From Mayamaea pseudoterrestris (Eukaryota; Bacillariophyta; Bacillariophyceae; Sellaphorales; Sellaphoraceae), in contig BROI01000004.1 in NCBI GenBank assembly GCA_027923505.1, positions 186,001-250,000 of the forward strand: 64,000 nucleotides of DNA, written 5' to 3'. Below the pieces are notes generated by a model. The model did no database searches. It saw only the letters and a list, made by a program, of their open reading frames with translations, and was not told where the DNA came from. How positions within the stretch are numbered: the first letter of the stretch is position 1; the number at the start of each line of letters is the position of its first letter. The position numbers and the translations under genes were made by a program. Below, in pieces: positions 53,151 to 63,882 of this stretch.

Positions 53151-55312
53151 GCATGGACAGTCGCTGGTCGCTGACAGCAGGCTGGTTGTCACTTGAGGAA
53201 AAGATTGAAATGCAAACCAGGGCTGCCTGATTGACCGTTTCATGAATTCAACAATATGGCTGGACTCAGCACACAATGGCGCATCTAACCATGCAAGCCA
53301 GGTGCCGTGGAGGCCCCTCTGTAGGTCACTTTCAATGGCATGACAGTCTGGCGCATGACAGCAGGGGTTGTCACTTGAGGAAAAGATTGAAATGCAAACC
53401 AGGGCTGCCTGATCAACCGTTTCATGAAATCAACAATATGGCTGGACTCAGCACACAGCAAGACAGATGCCGTGGAGGCCCTCTGTGGGTCACTTTCAAT
53501 GGCATGATAGTCTGGTGCATGACAGCAGGGGTTGTCACTTGAGGAAAAGATTGAAATACAAACCAGGGCTGCCTGATTGACCGTTTCATGAATTCAACAA
53601 TATGGCTGGACTCAGCACACAATGGCGCATCTAACCATGCAAGACAGGTGCCGTGGAGGCCCCTCTGTGGGTCACTTTCAATGGCATGACAGTCTGGCGC
53701 ATGACAGCGGGGGTTGTCACTTGAGGAAAAGATTGAAATGCAAACCAGGGCTGCCTGATTGACCGTTTCATGAATTCAACAATATGGCTGGACTCAGCAC
53801 ACAATGGCGCATCTAACCATGCAAGACAGGTGCCGTGGAGGCCCTCTGTGGGTCACTTTCAATGGCATGACAGTCTGGCGCATGACAGCGGGGGTTGTCA
53901 CTTGAGGAAAAGATTGAAATGCAAACCAGGGCTGCCTGACTGACTGTTTCATGAATTCAACAATATGGCTGGACTCAGCACACAATGGCGCATCTAAACA
54001 AGCAACACAGGTGCCGTGTAACCCCTCTATGGGTCACTTTCAATGGCATGACAGTCTGGCGCATGACAGCGGGGGTTGTCACTTGAGGAAAAGATTGAAA
54101 TGCAAACCAGGGCTGCCTGATTGACCGTTTCATGAATTCAACAATATGGCTGGACTCAGCACACAATGGCGCATCTAACCATGCAAGACAGGTGCCGTGG
54201 AGGCCCCTCTGTGGGTCACTTTTAATGGCATGACAGTCTGGCGCATGACAGCGGGGGTTGTCACTTGAGGAAAAGATTGAAATGCAAACCAGGGCTGCCT
54301 GATTGACCGTTTCATGAATTCAACAATATGGCTGGACTCAGCACACAATGGCGCATCTAACCATGCAAGACAGGTGCCGTGGAGGCCCCTCTGTGGGTCA
54401 CTTTTGATGGCATGACAGGCTGGCGCATGACAGCGGGGGTTGTCACTTGAGGAAAAGATTGAAATGCAAGCCAGGGCTGCCTGACTGACTGTTTCATGAA
54501 TTCAACAATATGGCTGGACTCAGCACACAATGGCGCATCTAAACAAGCAACACAGGTGCCGTGTAACCCCTCTATGGGTCACTTTCAATGGCATGACAGT
54601 CTGGCGCATGACAGCGGGTGTTGTCACTTGAGGAAAAGATTGAAATGCAAACCAGGGCTGCCTGATTGACCGTTTCATGAATTCAACAATATGGCTGGAC
54701 TCAGCACACAATGGCGCATCTAACCATGCAAGACAGGTGCCGTGGAGGCCCTCTGTGGGTCACTTTCAATGGCATGACAGTCTGGCGCATGACAGCGGGG
54801 GTTGTCACTTGAGGAAAAGATTGAAATGCAAACCAGGGCTGCCTGATTGACCGTTTCATGAAATCAACAATATGGCTGGACTCAGCACACAATGGCGCAT
54901 CTAACCATGCAAGACAGGTGCCGTGGAGGCCCTCTGTGGGTCACTTTCAATGGCATGACAGTCTGGCGCATGACAGCGGGTGTTGTCACTTGAGGAAAAG
55001 ATTGAAATGCAAACCAGGGCTGCCTGATTGACCGTTTCATGAATTCAACAATATGGCTGGACTCAGCACACAATGGCGCATCTAACCATGCAAGACAGGT
55101 GCCGTGGAGGCCCTCTGTGGGTCACTTTCAATGGCATGACAGTCTGGCGCATGACAGCGGGGGTTGTCACTTGAGGAAAAGATTGAAATGCAAACTAGGG
55201 CTGCCTGATTGACAGCTTCATGAATTCAACAATATGGCTGGACTCAACACACAATGACGCATCTAACCATGCAAGACAGGTGCCGTGGAGGCCCTCTGTG
55301 GGTCACTTTCAA
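53151..55312 (+). repeat. SatE: 181-bp satellite
   Basis: About twelve monomers of 181 bp (GTTGTCACTTGAGGAAAAG, CATGAATTCAACAATATGG, AGGTGCCGTGGAGGCC). A private variant (AACAAGCAACACAGGTGCC plus GTGTAACCCCTCTATGGG) recurs 545 bp apart (about 53997 and 54542), showing a three-monomer higher-order repeat. The left edge joins the CoDi LTR; the right edge switches to SatF within TCACTTTCAATGG. Confidence 0.94.
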
Positions 55313-56904
55313 TGGGAGGGCAATTCAGACATCCACACAGGAACCAGCTCCATGGTGCTACAGTGCATAACATTCAAACTTACCCCAATTGTAGTGTTGC
55401 TCCATCAATCCTGTTTAGCTATGCTTAGGGACATGCTTGCGGAGAGATTGGTGCATAAAAATCATCCGTAGCTGATATCTAGCAGCTATGGTGTGGGAGG
55501 GCAATTCAGACATCCACACAGGAACCAGCTCCATGCTGCTACAGTGCATGGCCTTCCAGACCTACCCCCAATTGTAGTCTAGTTCCATCAATCCCGTTTG
55601 TCTATGCTTGAGGACAATCTTGTGGTGAGATTGGTGCATAAAAATCATCCATAGCTAATCCCTGGCAGCTATGGTATGGGAGGGCAGATCAGATATTTAC
55701 ACAGGAACCAGCTCCACAATGCTTCAGTGCATAGACTTCCAAATCTACACCAATTGTAGTCTTGCTCCATCAATCCTGATTGGCTATGCTTGGGGACATG
55801 CTTGCGGTGAGATTGGTGCAAAAAAATCATCCATAGCTGATTCCTAGCAGCTACGGTATGGGAGGGCAGTTCAGACATCCACACAGGAACCAGCTCCATT
55901 ATGCTACAGTGCATGGCCTTCCAAACCTACCCCCAATTGTAGTCTAGTTCCATCAATCCCGTTTGTCTATGCTTGAGGACAATCTTGTGGTGAGATTGGT
56001 GCATAAAAATCATCCCAAGCTGATTCCTAGCAGCTACAGTATGGGAGGGCATTTTAGACATTTACACAGAAGCCAGTCCATGGTGCTACAGTGCATGGAA
56101 TTCAAACCTTACCCAAGGGAGATTGACCTTACCCCAATTTTAGTCTTGCTCCATCAATCCAGTTTGGCTATACTTGAAGACGTGCTTGCGGTGAGATTGG
56201 TGCATTAAAATATCCAAAGCTGATTGTCTTAGGAAAGCTTTGAAATGCGAACGGGTTCAGTTCAGACATCCACAGGCAGGAACCAGCTAGACGGGGGCAT
56301 TCAATGCTACAGTGCATGGCACTCAAACCTTGACTCGCCAATGGTGAGTCTTGCTCCTCAATCCGAGTTTGGGAGATTGAATGCACTGACTTGAAGATGG
56401 CATTAACCATGCTAGACAGGTGCCGTGGAGGCCCTCTGTGGGTACTTTCAATGGCATGAAGTCTGGCGCATGAGGTGTTGTGAAAGTTGAAATCAAAAGG
56501 GCTCCTGATTGATTTCATGAATTCAAAATGGCGCAGCAACAATGGGACTACTGAAGAAGGTTGGAGGCCTCTGTGGCTATGGGAGGGCAATTCAGACATC
56601 CACACAGGAACCAGCTCCATGGTGCTAATGTGCGTGGCCTGCCAAATCTACCCCCAATTGTAGTCTTGCTCCATCAATCCTGTTTGGCTATGCTTGTGGA
56701 CATGCTTGTGGTGTGGGAAGGCAGTTCAGACATCCACATAGATACCAGCTCCATGGTGCTACAGTGCATGGCCTTCCAAATCTACCCCCAATTGTAGTCC
56801 TGCTCCATCAATCCTGTCTGGCTATTCTTGGGGACATGCTTGCGGTGAGTTTGGTGCATAAAAATCATCCATAGCTGATCCCTAGCAGGTATGGTATGGA
56901 AGGG
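55313..56904 (+). repeat. SatF: ~182-bp satellite with an embedded SatE piece
   Basis: Monomers starting GGGAGGGCAATTCAGACATC near 55314, 55497, 55679, 55860 and 56045 (181-185 bp apart). A decayed SatE fragment lies at about 56390-56575 (CCATGCTAGACAGGTGCCGTG), then SatF resumes. A common core is ACAGGAACCAGCTCCATG and CTTGCTCCATCAATCC. Confidence 0.9.
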
Positions 56905-57359
56905 CAATTCTCATGGCAGCCACCGACTGTGGACAAGCCTTGGGCCAGGAAGTTCTGGTGATCCTACACACCAAACTTGGAGACTAGATGGGCTAGTGAT
57001 GAATGGATTACACTTCTACATCATGAAACAATGCCTATTAACTGCCAGCTATTAATGTATACCCCTCTGGCCGTTGGAGTGGGTCGTGGCAGCAATGGAC
57101 TGTGAACAAGCCTGGGGCCACGAGATTCTGGTGGTCCTTCTCACAGAACTTGGAGACTAGATGGACTAGTGATAAATGCATTGCACTTTCTACATCATGA
57201 AACAATGCCTGTCAACTGCCAGATTTGAATGTATACCTCTCTTGCCATTGGAGTGGGTAATGGCAGCAATGGACTGTGAACAAGCCTGGGGCCACGAGAT
57301 TCTGGCGGTCCTTCTCACAGAACTTGGAGACTGGATTATCAAACATGCTTGTTAACTTT
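56905..57359 (+). repeat. SatG: ~175-bp satellite
   Basis: Two and a half diverged units (ACTGTGAACAAGCCTGGGGCC; CTTGGAGACTAGATG; CATCATGAAACAATGCC), about 174-175 bp apart (near 56914, 57087 and 57262). Confidence 0.85.
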
Positions 57360-57825
57360 TCTGTAGTGCATCTGAGTTAAGGATGTTAGCACCATTCTGG
57401 CTTGATTTTTGCATGTACATGGCTCGAGGCATGGGCATTTGAAGGACATGGCAGCTGCTGGCTGAGAATGGTGACAAGCTGTCACCAATCACATTGCAGG
57501 CCACGGAGACACCAGTTAGTCATCTTATCATGTAGCGCAGCTGAAATAAGGATGTTAGCACCATTCTGGCTTGATTTGGGCATGCACATGGCTCAAGGCA
57601 TGGGCATTGGAAGGCATGGCAGCTGCAGGCTGCGACTGGTGACAAGTTGTCACCAATCACATTGCAGTCAACCAAAGGACCAGCCAGGCAATCCATCTTG
57701 TAGCGCACCTGTAATACGGATGTTAGCACCATTCTGGCTTGCTTTGGGCATGCACATGGCTCAAGGCATGGGCATTTGAAAGACATGGCAGCTGCAGGCT
57801 AAGACTGATGACAAGTTATCACCAA
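57360..57825 (+). repeat. Diverged SatB block
   Basis: About 2.8 monomers of 167-170 bp clearly related to SatB (GATGTTAGCACCATTCTGG; TAGCGCA). GGTGACAAG(C/T)TGTCACC is kept in the first two monomers, while the CCTACAG/CTGTAGG arms are lost. This is a distant outpost of the family at 6.8-14.1 kb. Confidence 0.88.
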
Positions 57826-58945
57826 TATTGACCATAACCACAAGTTAACATGAACCCATCAACCTCTACCGCAAGTTAGCAATGATCCTTGGATTGGATT
57901 GGATTGTCCATAACTAAAAAATAGGGTGGACTGATTGCTTGGATCAGTCATAACTGCAAAGAATGTAGACACATGGGATGCAAATCGTTACATGGACCCA
58001 TGGGGTGCACTAACCATAATGGCAAGTTAACATGATCTCCTTGGATGGATCAATCTCTACCGCAGGTTAGCAATGATCCTTGGATTGGATTGTCCCTACA
58101 ACAAAATAGGGTGGACTCATGGCTTGGATTGACCTTAACCACAAAATAAGTTGAACCCATTGCTTGGATCAATCATAACAGCAAAGATTGTAGACACATG
58201 GGATGCAGATCATTAACATGGACCCATGGGGTGCACTGACCATAACGGCAAGTTAACATGAACTCCTTGGATGGATCAATCTCTACCGCAGGTTAGCGAT
58301 GATCCTTGGATTGGATTGTCCCTAAAAACAAATTTGGGGTGGACTCATGGCTTGGATTGACCTTAACCACAAAATAAGTTGAACCCATTGCTTGGATCAA
58401 TCATAACTGCAAAGAATGTAGACTCATGGGATGCAGATCGTTAACATGGACCCATGGGGTGCACTGACATAACAGCAAGTTAACATGAACTCCTTGGATG
58501 GATCAATCTCTACTGCAGGTTAGTGATGGTCCTTGGATTGGATTGTCCCTGACCACAAAATAGGGTGGACTCATTGCTTGGATTGACCTTAACCACATAA
58601 TAAGTTGAACCCATTGCTTTGATCTGCAAAGAATGTAGACACATGGAATGCAAATTGTTAACATGGACCCATGGGGTGCACTGACCATAACCGCAAGTTA
58701 ACATGAACCCATCAACCTCTACCGCAAGTTGTGATGATCCTTGGATTGGATTGTCCCTAACCACAAAATAGGGTGGACTCATTGCTTGGATTGACCTTAA
58801 CCACAAAATAAGTTGAACCCATTGCTTTGATCTGCAAAGAATGTAGACACATGGGATGCAATTTGTTAACATGGACCCATGGGGTGCACTGACCATAACC
58901 ACAAATTAGCGATGATCCTTGGATTGGACTGTCCCTAAAAACAAA
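57826..58945 (+). repeat. SatH: ~220-bp satellite built from ~41-bp subunits
   Basis: Five units of about 210-225 bp, marked by ACCCATGGGGTGCACTGAC. Each unit contains four or five related subunits of 40-42 bp (for example TGACCATAACCGCAAGTTAA, TCTCTACCGCAGGTTAGC, TGTCCCTAACCACAAAATAG, TGACCTTAACCACAAAATAA), so the satellite grew out of a minisatellite. Confidence 0.88.
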
Positions 58946-59398
58946 CACCAGCCAGGCATACCATCTTGTAGCGCAGCCTGAATTATGATGTTGGCACCAT
59001 GCTTTGGTAATTTGGGTGTATGCATGGCTTCAATGCATGGCCATTTCTTGTGCCTTTGCATGTTTTTAAGTCCCTTCTGCATGCTTGGTAACAGTGAGAG
59101 GCACTCATTCAGGAAATAAGGAATGGGTCTGTATCTAATATTTCTACTAGACTTGGACAGTGGCAGATTCATAAAGTTTAATACCATATGGAGTAGTACC
59201 ATAGCTTGTGGTAAAGGAAGAAAAGGCCTTTAGGTTCTGAGCTAAACATCAGCGCGGCACCATTCGATCTTTTCATCCTCGCTGAATCTCGTCTTCTGCA
59301 CCTTCATTTCCATCGTCGGATTTGCATTCCGTCGTTGAAGCCTGCTGCTACTGCTGTTGCCTTTTCCCTGAATCGAAATACAGTTTCTAAACACTACC
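58946..59398. other. SatB fragment and upstream region of the DAHP synthase gene
   Basis: A last SatB fragment (CACCAGCCAGGCATACCATC, near 58948-59050) is followed by about 350 bp of unique DNA leading to the DAHP synthase start codon. No gene or clear motif is seen; it presumably holds the promoter. Confidence 0.6.
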
Positions 59399-61078
59399 AT
59401 GAAATACCAAACGACATGTGTACTTGCCGCACTAGCTTCAGGCAGTGCCTTTGCTCCCAATAGAGGACACGCCAGGTAAGATTCAAAATCCTTCGCCCTG
59501 CCGTCTCTCATGCCGGCAGACGTGCACCTCTCGCCGTCATCTCACTATCGAATCTCTTTTCGTGTTACAGAAAATCATCAAATCTCCAAGTTTCTCTTTC
59601 CCCTCCATCATCCACATCTGCCACGAGCAATAGTGACTGGAACCCGGGCACTTGGCGCAGCAAGCAAGTTGCCCAAGGCCCAAACTACACTGACCCTGCG
59701 CAGCTAGACGACGCCATGACGAAACTCCGCAAGTCGTCCCCGTTAGTCTTTGCTGGTGAGGTTCGATCGCTCCATGAGCAACTCGCTAGAGCCAGTCAGG
59801 GACAGGGCTTTCTGTTAATGGGAGGCGACTGCGCCGAAGCCTTTGACGAGTTCAACGTTGATCACGTTCGCGACACTTTCCGAGTCATTCTGCAAATGTC
59901 TCTCGTCTTGACCTTTGGCGGTGCCATGCCAATCATCAAGGTTGGTCGCATGGCTGGACAGTTTGCCAAGCCTCGTTCCGAACCTGATGAAGAACGAGAT
60001 GGTGTCGCACTTCCAAGCTACCGCGGTGACATTATCAACCGCGAAGACTTTACTCCAGAAGCCCGCGCGCACAATCCGCACAACATGGTGCAGGCTTACC
60101 ATCAGTCGGCGCAGACGCTTAACATTTTGAGAGCCTTTTCGACGGGTGGTTATGCCGATATCAGTCGGCTGCATGCGTGGAATCTGGATTTTGTGGAGCA
60201 AACGGATGAAGGGAGTCGGTGAGTGCGGCGTAAAATAAATGTAAAAGTAAGTGTTTCTCAGTTCATTGGACTCATGAACCATTTTTTTGTAATCACCTTT
60301 TTGAAGTTACCGACAGTTTGCAACAAAGGTGGACGAGTCGCTCCGCTTCATGAAGGCCATTGGCGTCGACACAACTACGCCAAAGTTTACGCAAACTGAT
60401 TTCTTTGTTGCTCACGAATGTTTGCTTCTTCCGTACGAGGAAGCACTAACCCGTGAAGACTCCACCACGGGTCGCTGGTATGATTGCTCCGGTCACATGC
60501 TTTGGGTTGGGGAGCGTACGCGACAGTTGGATGGCGCACACTTGGAATTTTGCCGCGGCATTGGCAATCCACTTGGAGTCAAGATTTCCGACAAGTGCAG
60601 TCCGGAGGAACTGATTCGTATTATTGACACCATGAACCCCAAGAATATTCCTGGCCGATTGACTATTATTGTACGCATGGGTGCCGACAAGTTGCGTAAA
60701 AACATGCCAGGCTTGATTCGGGCCGTCCAACGTGAAGGCAAGAGCGTTGTGTGGGTTTCCGATCCAGTGCATGGAAATACTCGCAAGACGGACAATGGAT
60801 TCAAGACGCGCGACTTTGATAGCATTCGGGCCGAGCTTCGGGCGTTCTTCGATGTGCACGATGAAATGGGAAGTCATCCGGGTGGTGTGCATTTGGAAAT
60901 GACTGGTGAGGATGTTACCGAGTGTACGGGTGGAGTAAGTGGAGTAACGGAAGGCACCTTGAATGAGCGTTACCACACGTACTGCGATCCTCGGTTGAAT
61001 GGTGCGCAGGCACTGGAGTTGGCCTTTTTGATTGCTGAGCGGCTACGAGCACGAACAGGACTTCCACCAATTGAGTAA
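59399..61078 (+). CDS. DHS: Type II 3-deoxy-D-arabino-heptulosonate 7-phosphate synthase, plastid
   Basis: Three exons, 59399-59475, 59571-60218 and 60307-61078, joined by GT-AG introns of 95 and 88 bp; 498 aa. Enters the shikimate pathway by condensing phosphoenolpyruvate with erythrose 4-phosphate. Class II features: [50 protein letters not shown], the Cys-containing [33 protein letters not shown] and [14 protein letters not shown]. The N-terminus [20 protein letters not shown] is a signal peptide with a classic diatom plastid SAFAP cleavage site, encoded by a separate first exon, a common sign that the targeting piece was added. Converges with the LHC-like gene (76 bp). Confidence 0.96.
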
Positions 61079-61154
61079 ACAATAAGGTTATATACAGTGC
61101 TTGATTGTAGATGCAGCTGTGTTCACTGCCACTCGATTAGTCGCAAGCATACTC

Positions 61155-61882
61155 CTACCACCTCTTCTCCCACGGCACGCCCGATTGCAGCTCCAACGCA
61201 AGTTGCAAAGCAAATGCCAGCATGGCCAATCGACAGTGTTCAAGTTCACAAACCAGCTCTCGCTCGTGCTTGCTCTTGTCGCGAGTCCCAAACCATCCCA
61301 CGCCGTAGTCGCCCGGCATGCTGTGTAAGGAAGAAATGCATTAGTTATTCTTAGTCTGTTGGTACACAGCAACGACTGGCATACGCCTTCATCTTACCTT
61401 GATGTTTCCGGCATGACGAGGATGAACTCCAGAACCAAGCAAACACCAACCACCTTGAACGCGTCATCGAGCGACAACTTGTTCGTCGTAATGCCTCCAT
61501 TCATGGACAACAAATGTCGTCGGAGCGCCGCACCATCTTTTCCCAGGAATGATAGAATCGAGCGAAGAAGATTGTTGGGATTGGTGAATAGCTTGTGCAA
61601 AATTGGAATGGTAATTGTTTGTGCGAGAGCCGCCATGGCAACTCTACCAGCCTTGAGTTCCGATTCGCGTAGTCTTGCAAAGTTGTCCGTCGTCGCTATT
61701 CCCAGTGGATCAAAGTAGTAGAATTCTTCGTTATCGCGACGCAGAAACACCGAAAGTGTTGGACTGCATCCCATTTCCTGCGAAATGCTTGGTTTCGGTT
61801 GGAAGGCTGTGACGGGATGCTGCGTCAAGGCGGCAAACATGGCGAATGTAAGGACAACCAGAATTGGAGGAAATCTGTTCAT
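61155..61882 (-). CDS. Light-harvesting (FCP/LHC-like) plastid protein
   Basis: Two exons, 61398-61882 and 61155-61320, with a 77-bp GT-AG intron; 216 aa. The start at 61882 gives the signal peptide MNRFPPILVVLTFAMFAALT with a VTAFQP cleavage site; an in-frame ATG at 61963 adds 27 basic residues. First helix carries LRESELKAGRVAMAAL and the last carries HERELVCELEHCRLAMLAFA, the paired ExxxxR-type chlorophyll-binding helices; PGDYGVGWFGTRD precedes the last helix. Typical role: binding chlorophyll/fucoxanthin in the thylakoid. The Cys in the last helix (EHCRLAM, usually ENGRLAM) departs from the common motif. Upstream sits the TGACGT array. Confidence 0.85.
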
Positions 61883-62210
61883 CCAGATGCGTCTTCTAAA
61901 GAAGCAGCATTTACAGCATGATTTGGTTGGCAATTGTTGCCGATGGCGTCGGCAAGGACTCATTCGTCAAAGGAAAGATTGAAGGAAACCAAGGGTCAAG
62001 ACGATAGCAGTAGATCAGTCACTTGTCCTCAGCATGTAACACTCCCTCTTTGACTAGGTTCGTCTATCTATTTGTACTGCACTACACAGAAATGGTGTGA
62101 TCGAGGATCTTCCGCATCGCAGACGAATTCGATGAATGCTCGCGCGAGCTTCCATGTCGGAACGAGAAATAAATGGCGGTAACGAAGTGGTCCGGAGGCA
62201 ATAGTATGCA

Positions 62211-62564
62211 TGACGTCATTGACACTGGCACTTGTTTCACAGTATTGTCACGTGACGCAGTTTTCATTGGCACTCGTTTCGCAATATTGCCTAGTGACGT
62301 AGTTTTCATTGGTACTCGTTTCGTACTATTGCCTAGTGACGTAGTTTTCACTGGCATTCGTTTCATGTTACTGCCTTGTGACGTAATTGACACTGGCACT
62401 CGTTTCACAATATTGCCTCGTGACGTAGTTTTCACTGGCACTCGTTTCGTCATATTGCCTCGTGACGTAGTTTACACTGGCACTCGTTTCGTACTATTGC
62501 CATGTGACGTAATTGACACTGGCACTCGTTTCACAATATTGCCTCATGACGTAAACTGTGCAGG
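62211..62564 (+). promoter_or_regulatory. 42-bp minisatellite with nine TGACG(T) bZIP/CRE-like sites
   Basis: Eight complete 42-bp units and a ninth partial one. Each unit begins with TGACG at 62211, 62253, 62295, 62337, 62379, 62421, 62463, 62505 and 62547; all are TGACGT except the second (TGACGC). The first is the full palindrome TGACGTCA. 42 bp is four helical turns, so all sites face the same side of DNA. In diatoms, TGACGT is the core of the CO2/cAMP-responsive element bound by a bZIP factor. The ends lie 329 bp from the LHC-like ATG and 110 bp from the Cys-rich ATG. Confidence 0.75.
62247..62256. promoter_or_regulatory. Palindromic G-box GTCACGTGAC
   Basis: A perfect 10-bp palindrome with CACGTG core, formed where minisatellite units 1 and 2 meet. 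CACGTG is the classic bZIP/bHLH target. It is the only exact CACGTG in the array; other junctions read TCGTGACGT, TTGTGACGT or ATGTGACGT. Confidence 0.5.
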
Positions 62565-62673
62565 TGGCGCGCCGTGGCTTGTTCCAACTCCAATTTTGCG
62601 GCAATAACCACTCAAAGAGGTTGAGAAGAGGAGCAACACAGCAGCTCTCCTTCTTTTCCTACCATAGTTTAAT

Positions 62674-63846
62674 ATGCTTGATAGCATCTTGTCAATTTTC
62701 GGTATTGGAAAGCGAGTCGCCGTTGAAAACATTGGCGAAACTCCAGCCGTGGCAGCCAACGACCATTTAGAACGAATGGAGGAGGATGCTCCAGTCTCAG
62801 CCGTAAAGCAGGGGAGTTTAGTTGCTGCAGAAACAAATAATGGCGCTGACATGGACATTGTGCAAGATACTCCTCTTGAGCCTGATGCGTTGTATGGCTC
62901 TGGCACTATTGTGTCAAGAGGAAAGGCAGATGCGTCGCCTGCGACGAAAATGAACACTAACGAGACTCGAGTCGTTGCAGAGCCCCAAAAACCAAGTAAA
63001 GATTCACGGATAGTTATTAAAGAGATTCCCGTCGCCACGAAACAGGAATCTGCGTCGCAAACGGCTGTTGCTCGAGACGGGCAGCAAAGAATACCTCCAC
63101 CCTCCTCGCCGTCAGTGTCAGCAACGAATACATCAATATCCACTCCATCTGAAACATCCAGTATAGATGATTGCGTATCAACATCTGTCCCTTTACAAGA
63201 ACGTAAAGCAGCATCAACTATGGACGAAAAGAATATATCTTCCTCCACCGCAGAGAATCGCGCATCTGCGCTAGTTGATGACATGAAAGGCTCGGCGCGA
63301 AACAATCCTATTACGCCGTTTGCTGGCTTGGCGTTACCAGCAGCCGAAACAACAGCAGCAGCCGAAGCAGCATCAGCTCCAAGTCCTCCTGTTCCTACGA
63401 AATGCTACAAGTGTCACAAGCGCCGGCCCGAGGGCTGCTCCAAGTCCGCCTGTTTCGCTTGCTGCGATGACTTGAGATGCGTTCCGCACAAGCGCACACG
63501 CGATCAAGCATTGCTGAAGACGCAAATACTGCAAGGCACAACACCCATCCAACTACGCGCAGCCGAGATTCGCTCACGGCGGATTCCCGACAAGCGACGC
63601 TTCGTCAAGGAGCCAGGTTTTCTGTATACTGGCGATACAATAATGATATGGAATGTTCGCGAGTTTTTGAGCAATTCCAAGTGGAAAGATGATGCCATTC
63701 GCAAGTGTTTGCGGCGAATGGAGCGAAGCAAAGTTGGGAAGAAGCTCACAGCACAGAAGCGGCTTGGTAATAGTCGAAGGCGGTTTCGCCGTTTCATTCA
63801 ACGAAGACTGGAAGAAAACATGGCAAAGGAGCCGTCAGTCGCTTAA
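62674..63846 (+). CDS. Cys-rich putative zinc protein of unknown function
   Basis: 390 aa, single exon. I do not recognise the family. Residues 1-240 are low-complexity (Ser/Thr/Ala/Pro-rich, acidic). A compact cluster follows: Cys244-x2-Cys247-x7-Cys255-x4-Cys260-x2-Cys263-Cys264-x4-Cys269-x2-His272 (CYKCHKRRPEGC, SACFACCDDLRCVPH), likely binding two zinc ions. Then comes a conserved-looking basic region (TPIQLRAAEIRSRRIPDKRR, MIWNVREFLSNSKWKDDAIR, RRMERSKVGKKLTAQKRLG). No signal peptide is seen, so a nuclear or cytosolic, perhaps nucleic-acid-binding, role is inferred. Divergent from the LHC-like gene and downstream of the TGACGT array; stops 36 bp from the next convergent gene. Confidence 0.72.
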   Translation: MLDSILSIFGIGKRVAVENIGETPAVAANDHLERMEEDAPVSAVKQGSLVAAETNNGADMDIVQDTPLEPDALYGSGTIVSRGKADASPATKMNTNETRVVAEPQKPSKDSRIVIKEIPVATKQESASQTAVARDGQQRIPPPSSPSVSATNTSISTPSETSSIDDCVSTSVPLQERKAASTMDEKNISSSTAENRASALVDDMKGSARNNPITPFAGLALPAAETTAAAEAASAPSPPVPTKCYKCHKRRPEGCSKSACFACCDDLRCVPHKRTRDQALLKTQILQGTTPIQLRAAEIRSRRIPDKRRFVKEPGFLYTGDTIMIWNVREFLSNSKWKDDAIRKCLRRMERSKVGKKLTAQKRLGNSRRRFRRFIQRRLEENMAKEPSVA

Positions 63847-63882
63847 TGCAAATTGTAGCGCTATACATTTTAATGTAATTCT

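Larger units (their letters stand above)
61883..62673. promoter_or_regulatory. 791-bp divergent intergenic region with phased TGACGT array
   Basis: Lies between the start codons of the LHC-like gene (minus) and the Cys-rich gene (plus). Its only marked structure is the 42-bp minisatellite at 62211-62564; the remaining sequence shows no gene. Confidence 0.6.

Noticed and set aside
36891-59050. Calling the satellite block the centromere
   Set aside because: Nucleosome-length monomers are suggestive, but there is no CENH3 evidence, and pericentromeric, subtelomeric or knob heterochromatin would look the same.
62173-62607. 144-codon frame (14-aa repeats) through the 42-bp minisatellite, open on both strands
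   Set aside because: 42 is divisible by three and the unit has no stop in these frames, so openness is automatic. The fixed TGACGT core and promoter position argue for regulatory DNA.
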